A stretch of 64,000 nucleotides of DNA, from the NCBI RefSeq assembly GCF_022869005.1, contig NZ_JALIEA010000008.1:1-64000 (forward strand), written 5' to 3'. Shown here piece by piece: positions 59,920-64,000 of this stretch; the first letter of the stretch is position 1; each line of letters starts with the position of its first letter. The notes below the pieces were generated by a model. It did not search any database. It saw only the letters and a list, made by a program, of their open reading frames with translations, and was not told the DNA's origin. The position numbers and the translations under genes were made by a program. Source of the DNA: Corynebacterium kalidii (GTDB lineage: Bacteria; Actinomycetota; Actinomycetes; Mycobacteriales; Mycobacteriaceae).

Positions 59920-61790
59920 GTGACACGGAGATGACAGAGACTCCGGAGGTCGCCGACCGGGGCGACGAGTCCGCGCCGCGCTCGGCGAAGGCGTTCTGGC
60001 CGTCCGCACTGCGGATGGTGGCGTTGATGGCGCCGCGGAAGATCGCGCTGACGTGGGTGTTCGTCCTGCTGGTGGTGTGCGTGGTGTTGACCGTGTACGC
60101 GCCGAAGGTCCTCGGCGACGCCGTCGACGTGATCTACGACGGGGTGCTGTCGGTGTGGAACGACGAGCCGGGTGCGGGCATCGACTTCACCGAACTCGGC
60201 CGGCTGATCGGCATCGTGCTGGGGATGTACCTCGTCGCCGGGGTGTTCAACTGGGCGCAGGGGTTCATCCTCAACCGCATCGTCGTCGCCGTGGTCGTGG
60301 AACTGCGCACCGACGTGGAGCGCAAGGTCCACCGGCTGCCGTTGAGCTACTACGACTCCCGGCAGACCGGTGACCTGCTGTCACGCACGACCAACGACGT
60401 CGACAACGTCCAGCAGGCCCTCCAGCAGGCGCTGAGCCAGTTCGCCTACTCGGGGATGATGATCATCGGTGTGACCGTGATGATGTTCCGGGTGTCCTGG
60501 CAGTTGGCTGTCGTCGCGCTGCTGGCCCTGCCGTTGACGGCGGTGGTCGTGGGCATCGTCGGCACGCGCGCGCAGAAGCAGTACGGCGCGCAGTGGGCCA
60601 ACACCGGCAAGGTCAACGGCCATGTCGAGGAGTCCTTCACCGGCCATGACCTGGTGGTGGCCTACGGCCGTCAGGGGGAGATGGCGGTGACCTACGACGA
60701 GCGCAACGAGGAGCTCTACGAGGCCAGCGCGAAAGCCCAGTTCCTGTCGGGCATGATGATGCCGCTGATGCAGTTCCTGAACTACCTCAGCTACGTGGTC
60801 ATCGCCGTCTTCGGTGGTTTGCGGGTGGCGAACGGGCAGATGTCCCTCGGCGCGGCGACGGCGTTCATCCAGTACTCCCGCGAGTTCAACCAGCCGCTCG
60901 GTGAGCTGGCCGGCATGATGACGATGGTGCAGTCCGGTGTGGCGTCGGCCGAGCGGGTCTTCGAGCTCCTGGACGCCGAGGAGCAGGACCCCGACCCGGA
61001 GACGCCGGTGTCGTCGACGGAGCTGGTGGCGCCGGTCGCGGCGGCGCGGCGCGGCCGGGTCGAGTTCCGTGACGTCTCCTTCGGGTACTCGCCGCAGGCC
61101 CCATTGATCGAGCACCTCGACCTGGAGGTGGACCCGGGGCAGACCATCGCGATCGTGGGCCCCACCGGTGCGGGCAAGACCACGATGGTGAACCTGGTGA
61201 TGCGGTTCTACGAGGTCACCTCGGGTGCGATCCTCGTCGACGGGGTGGACACGCGCACGATGGGCCGCGCGGAGCTGCGTTCCCGGACCGGCATGGTGCT
61301 GCAGGACGCCGTCCTGTTCGACGGCACGATCCTGGAGAACATCCGTTACGGCCGTCTCGACGCCACCGACGACGAGGTCGTCGCCGCGGCGAAGGCCGCC
61401 TACGTCGACCGGTTCGTGCACGCGTTGCCGCAGGGCTACGACACGGTGATCGACCAGGACGGCGGCTCGGTGTCCGCCGGTGAGCGTCAGCTGATCACGA
61501 TCGCGCGTGCGTTCCTGGCGGAGCCGGAGATCCTGATCCTGGACGAGGCGACGTCGTCTGTGGACACCCGTACCGAGGTGCTGGTGCAGAAGGCGATGAA
61601 CGCGATCCGTGCGCAGCGTACGTCCTTCGTGATCGCGCACCGGTTGTCCACGATCCGCGACGCCGACCGCATCCTGGTGATGGTCGACGGGTCGATCGTG
61701 GAGCAGGGATCGCACGACGCGCTGCTGGAGGCCGACGGCGCCTACACCGAGCTGTACCGCAGTCAGTTCGCCGCCGGCGGGGCGGTGTAG
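59916..61790 (+). CDS. ABC exporter half with canonical catalytic site (heterodimer subunit 2)
   Basis: Fused membrane and ATPase protein of 624 residues. Six helices lie within about 40-360. Walker A is GPTGAGKTT near 414, the signature is SVSAGERQL, and Walker B ILILDEATSSVD has the catalytic Glu. It pairs with the preceding subunit, giving an exporter with one standard and one degenerate ATP site. LmrCD- and BmrCD-type multidrug exporters have this design. The 3' end overlaps the convergent small gene by 28 bases. Confidence 0.92.
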   Translation: MSDTEMTETPEVADRGDESAPRSAKAFWPSALRMVALMAPRKIALTWVFVLLVVCVVLTVYAPKVLGDAVDVIYDGVLSVWNDEPGAGIDFTELGRLIGIVLGMYLVAGVFNWAQGFILNRIVVAVVVELRTDVERKVHRLPLSYYDSRQTGDLLSRTTNDVDNVQQALQQALSQFAYSGMMIIGVTVMMFRVSWQLAVVALLALPLTAVVVGIVGTRAQKQYGAQWANTGKVNGHVEESFTGHDLVVAYGRQGEMAVTYDERNEELYEASAKAQFLSGMMMPLMQFLNYLSYVVIAVFGGLRVANGQMSLGAATAFIQYSREFNQPLGELAGMMTMVQSGVASAERVFELLDAEEQDPDPETPVSSTELVAPVAAARRGRVEFRDVSFGYSPQAPLIEHLDLEVDPGQTIAIVGPTGAGKTTMVNLVMRFYEVTSGAILVDGVDTRTMGRAELRSRTGMVLQDAVLFDGTILENIRYGRLDATDDEVVAAAKAAYVDRFVHALPQGYDTVIDQDGGSVSAGERQLITIARAFLAEPEILILDEATSSVDTRTEVLVQKAMNAIRAQRTSFVIAHRLSTIRDADRILVMVDGSIVEQGSHDALLEADGAYTELYRSQFAAGGAV

Positions 61791-62092
61791 CCGGTCTCCC
61801 AGTAGTCGAGGTCGACGATGTCGTCGGGTAACGCGGCGACGACCTGCCCGTGCAGCCGTCGGCCCTCCTCCTCGTGGGCGCGGGCCATCTCGCGGGACGG
61901 CCAGCCGGTCTCCCAGCTGAAGTGGTCGTTGAACTGGCGTGCCCACTGCCGGATGCGCTGTGCGAGGTCCTCCGGCAGGTGCGGGAGGGGAGGGTCCTCC
62001 TCCGCACACAGGGAGGGGTGCTCGTTCGTCGTGGCCCAGACGTTCCAGAACGGCCAGTCGACCGTGTACTCGTTCATCATCTTGTAGTGCAT
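61763..62092 (-). CDS. Small protein of unknown function
   Basis: Protein of about 109 residues, acidic and Trp-rich, with no signal or membrane segment. Notable stretches are EYTVDWPFWNVWATTNEHP near 8 and FNDHFSWETGWPSREMARAH near 55-74, with a YWETGY repeat of the WETG core near 98. I do not recognise a family. The AGGAG before the start and a compact reading frame support a real gene. It converges with the ABC exporter and overlaps its last 28 bases. Its upstream region is shared with the divergent SRPBCC gene. Confidence 0.65.
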   Translation of the reverse strand: MHYKMMNEYTVDWPFWNVWATTNEHPSLCAEEDPPLPHLPEDLAQRIRQWARQFNDHFSWETGWPSREMARAHEEEGRRLHGQVVAALPDDIVDLDYWETGYTAPPAAN

Positions 62093-62187
62093 CACGGACG
62101 CTCTCCTGTCCTCGGACCCGACGGCGGACCACAGATCCTACGTATGGTGCCCGATCCGTCGCCAGAGCCGCACCAGAGCCGCGAACG

Positions 62188-62236
62188 GGTGCCAGAATCC
62201 GGGATCCGCTGCCACGACTTCCGGGATTCCGGCACC
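62188..62236. promoter_or_regulatory. Imperfect inverted repeat in a divergent promoter region
   Basis: GGTGCCAGAATCC (62188-62200) and GGATTCCGGCACC (62224-62236) are inverted copies with one mismatch. The element lies between the small unknown gene and the SRPBCC gene, about 95 and 54 bases from their starts. It may be a regulator site; no family can be named. Confidence 0.45.
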
Positions 62237-62289
62237 TGAAACCGGCTCGTGGTGCCGTCGCCGTCGGCCGGAGAACTACGCTGGGACCC

Positions 62290-62754
62290 ATGGCCTACGA
62301 GATCAGCGATTCCGTCACCATTGCCGCGTCCCCTGCCGAGGTCTACGACCTGGTCAGCGACGTCACCAGAACGGGGGAGTGGAGCGCCCAGTGCCGCCGC
62401 GCGGAGTGGGACTCGGACGACCGGGGTGACGGCGCCACGTTCACCGGGCACAACCACCGGGACGGGCGGGAGTGGTCCACGGTCTCCGAGGTCACCGCCG
62501 CCCTCCCGGGTGAGGAGTTCAGCTGGCGGGTGACCTCCAGCGGCACCCGGTGGGGCTTCCGGATGGAGCCGGTGAACCGTCGGGAGGACGCCACGGTGCT
62601 CACGGAGTTCACCGCCTTCACCGGGGAGGGCGAGGCCTACTTCCGGCAGAAGTACGGTGACGACGCCGCATCCCAGGAGGCGGACCGTCGCGACGCCGCC
62701 ACCTACGGGATCACCGACACCCTGCAGAACATCAAGGGGATCCTCGAGGGGTGA
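62290..62754 (+). CDS. SRPBCC (START-like) family protein
   Basis: Ligand-binding protein of 154 residues in the SRPBCC helix-grip fold. Typical features are the early IAASPAEVYDLVSDVTRTGEWSA and the strand-rich TFTGHNHRDGREWSTVSEV with a C-terminal helix (DTLQNIKGIL). Such proteins bind hydrophobic ligands or act as polyketide cyclase-like factors; no catalytic residues are apparent. It is transcribed alone after the inverted repeat. Confidence 0.85.
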   Translation: MAYEISDSVTIAASPAEVYDLVSDVTRTGEWSAQCRRAEWDSDDRGDGATFTGHNHRDGREWSTVSEVTAALPGEEFSWRVTSSGTRWGFRMEPVNRREDATVLTEFTAFTGEGEAYFRQKYGDDAASQEADRRDAATYGITDTLQNIKGILEG

Positions 62755-62789
62755 CCGCGGTCTGCAGGAGGCGCGTGCCGCCCGACCTC

Positions 62790-62818
62790 TTGCGGAGGGA
62801 CCGCCCCGCTGCTAGGTT
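62790..62818 (+). promoter_or_regulatory. Candidate promoter of the ABC-F attenuator transcript
   Basis: TTGCGG (62790-62795) and TAGGTT (62813-62818) are 17 bases apart, with an extended -10 TG at 62810-62811. The predicted start of transcription, about 62825-62827, coincides with the ATG of a tripeptide frame. Confidence 0.45.
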
Positions 62819-62826
62819 CGTGAGCC

Positions 62827-62838
62827 ATGCGGAAGTAG
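62827..62838 (+). CDS. Leader tripeptide MRK upstream of the ABC-F gene
   Basis: ATG CGG AAG TAG, apparently at or next to the 5' end of the transcript, so it could be read as a leaderless frame. Short Arg/Lys-rich leaders are known to stall ribosomes bound by macrolides upstream of erm and ABC-F genes. Here the frame is followed by a hairpin and T-run. Its translation is inferred. Confidence 0.45.
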   Translation: MRK

Positions 62839-62850
62839 AACCCCTGAACA

Positions 62851-62900
62851 GTCCCACGCCCGAGGCGTCGTCACCTGCCCGGTGGGACACACCTTTTCTC
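62851..62900 (+). terminator. Attenuator-like hairpin before the ABC-F gene
   Basis: GTCCCAC (62851-62857) pairs with GTGGGAC (62882-62888). The hairpin is followed by CCTTTTCTC at 62892-62900, an intrinsic-terminator form. It ends 18 bases before the ABC-F ATG and 12 bases after the MRK stop, so it fits premature termination controlled by leader translation. Confidence 0.55.
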
Positions 62901-62917
62901 CACTCAGGGAGTTCCCC

Positions 62918-64000
62918 ATGTCTACGCACCCTTCCGCCGCCGCAGTGTCCCCGCTCCTCGTGGACGGCCTGTCCATCCAGATCGCCGGGACGCGCGTCCT
63001 CACCGATATCTCTTTCACTGTGTCGCCTGGTCAACGTGTCGGCCTGATCGGGGAGAACGGGTCGGGGAAGTCCACCGTGCTGCATGCCGTGCACGGGTCG
63101 CTGCCCGTCGGCGCGACGACGGCAGGGACGGTGGACGTCGGACGGTCGCGCGTCGGGTTGCTGTACCAGCAGGCCCCGTTCCGGGACGACGAGAGCGTCC
63201 ACGACGCCCTGGAGAGCGCCGTCGCCGCGGAGCGTCGTGCGGCCGCCGACCTGGAGGCCGCCGCCGACCCGTACGATCCCGACGCCTACGCCGCCGCCCT
63301 GGATCTCGCCGAACGCCTCGACGTCTGGGAGACGGATGCCCGGGTGTCCGCGACCCTCGCCGGCCTCGGCCTGGCCGCGGTGCCGCAGGACCGCCGTACC
63401 GGGGAGTTGTCCGGCGGCCAACGGGCACGGCTGTCGCTGGCGTGGCTGCTGCTGAACCGTCCGGACATCCTGCTCCTGGACGAACCGACGAACCACCTGG
63501 ACGACGCCGCGACACAGTACCTGGCCGGTGTTCTGAACACCTGGAAAGGTGCGGTACTGTTCGCCAGTCACGACCGGGCGTTCCTCGACCGCGCGGCGTC
63601 CTCGTTGATCGACCTGGATCCCGCCCCCTCGCAGGTCGGGGTGGACGGCGGAGTCACCCGGTACACCGGCAACTACACCGACTACCTCGCCGCCCGACAG
63701 GACGTCCGGGCGCGGTGGGAGCGACAGTACCGCGACGAACAGGCCGAGCTGAAGCGCCTGCGTGCCGGGGTGCGGGACAACCACCAGGTCGGGCACGTGA
63801 ACTTCAAGCCCCGGACCGAGACCCGTATGGCGCAGAAGTTCTACGGCGACCGGAACGCGAAGGTCGTGTCGCGTCGGGTCAACGACTCGCGTTCCAGGCT
63901 GGAGAAACTGGAGGAGTCGCAGGTCCGTAAACCCCCGGAGGAGCTCACCTTCGCCGGACTGACCGCCGCGGGGCGCACGGACACCGAGGTGCGGACCGGG
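62918..64000 (+). CDS. ABC-F family ATPase (antibiotic-resistance or translation factor), 3' end outside window
   Basis: Soluble protein with 361 codons visible and the gene running past the right edge. The first ATPase domain is complete: Walker A GENGSGKST near 46-54, signature LSGGQRARLSL near 165-175, Walker B DILLLDEPTNHLDD near 184-197. The linker is Arg/Lys-rich, as in the P-site tRNA interaction motif region (RWERQYRDEQAELKRL). No transmembrane segments, so it is not a transporter. ABC-F proteins clear antibiotics from ribosomes or act in translation. AGGGAG precedes the ATG. The attenuator-like leader favours an inducible ribosome-protection role. Confidence 0.88.
   Translation, partial: MSTHPSAAAVSPLLVDGLSIQIAGTRVLTDISFTVSPGQRVGLIGENGSGKSTVLHAVHGSLPVGATTAGTVDVGRSRVGLLYQQAPFRDDESVHDALESAVAAERRAAADLEAAADPYDPDAYAAALDLAERLDVWETDARVSATLAGLGLAAVPQDRRTGELSGGQRARLSLAWLLLNRPDILLLDEPTNHLDDAATQYLAGVLNTWKGAVLFASHDRAFLDRAASSLIDLDPAPSQVGVDGGVTRYTGNYTDYLAARQDVRARWERQYRDEQAELKRLRAGVRDNHQVGHVNFKPRTETRMAQKFYGDRNAKVVSRRVNDSRSRLEKLEESQVRKPPEELTFAGLTAAGRTDTEVRTG

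Noticed and set aside
1-64000. tRNA, rRNA or CRISPR arrays
   Set aside because: No tRNA arm motifs, rRNA-like stretches or spaced direct repeats were noticed on either strand by reading; a covariance search was not possible.

Overview
The window is GC-rich, densely coded actinobacterial chromosome. A four-copy LGFP-repeat cell-wall protein, PapA-like acyltransferases, an LppP/LprE-type lipoprotein, two palindromes matching the corynebacterial RosR operator and many 4-base start/stop overlaps point to a mycolic-acid-containing member of the Mycobacteriales. My best guess is an environmental, high-GC Corynebacterium; this is inference. No rRNA, tRNA or CRISPR array was seen. No gene-free stretch clearly exceeds 300 bases. 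The two longest (27728-28019 and 41327-41624) hold a pair of palindromic repeats, and a terminator plus a possible GlxR site.

Left part (1-24.7 kb). The edge carries the first codons of a probable IS transposase. Then come an acyl-CoA synthetase, an LppP/LprE lipoprotein, a TSUP exporter, a PAP2-diacylglycerol kinase fusion, a second PAP2 phosphatase and a Baeyer-Villiger-type monooxygenase. A sucrose/fructoside module (LacI regulator, OHS-family symporter, GH32 hydrolase) follows. Next is a redox block (pirin, AhpD-like protein, pirin) behind a RosR-like operator. A reverse-strand operon then runs glutamate decarboxylase, SbnA-like synthase, a fused FAD oxidoreductase/Y4yA-like PLP decarboxylase, and nitroreductase. 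This looks like a small-molecule pathway related to the diaminopropionate/siderophore enzymes SbnA and SbnH. Housekeeping genes follow: a DUF202 pair, PlsC-like, hemolysin III, CspA, an ECF sigma factor coupled to MGMT, and a zinc alcohol dehydrogenase.

Middle (24.9-41.3 kb). Four condensation-superfamily acyltransferases lie together, three of them resembling the mycobacterial PapA1/2/3 glycolipid acyltransferases. Two copies of a 63-bp palindromic element sit between the pairs, and one supplies the stop codon of an acyltransferase gene. An old-yellow-enzyme gene diverges from a TetR gene over a 19-bp palindrome. After a DJ-1/PfpI protein and an unknown membrane protein comes a single-chain Baeyer-Villiger monooxygenase/alpha-beta hydrolase fusion coupled to an SDR. 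Together these could run alcohol to ketone to ester to acid plus alcohol. A MacB/LolCDE-like ABC transporter ends the region.

Right part (41.3-64 kb). A surface island encodes an LGFP-repeat protein, an AbfB-like secreted protein, a 1308-residue ALF-repeat polymorphic toxin with an AT-richer nuclease-like tip, its likely immunity gene, a frameshifted second immunity copy, and two YbjN-like proteins around a lipoprotein. An OPT transporter, a second RosR-like operator with an FMN reductase, an OafA-type acyltransferase with SGNH domain, deoC, a heterodimeric ABC exporter and an SRPBCC protein follow. The right edge holds an ABC-F ATPase behind what looks like a leaderless tripeptide attenuator.
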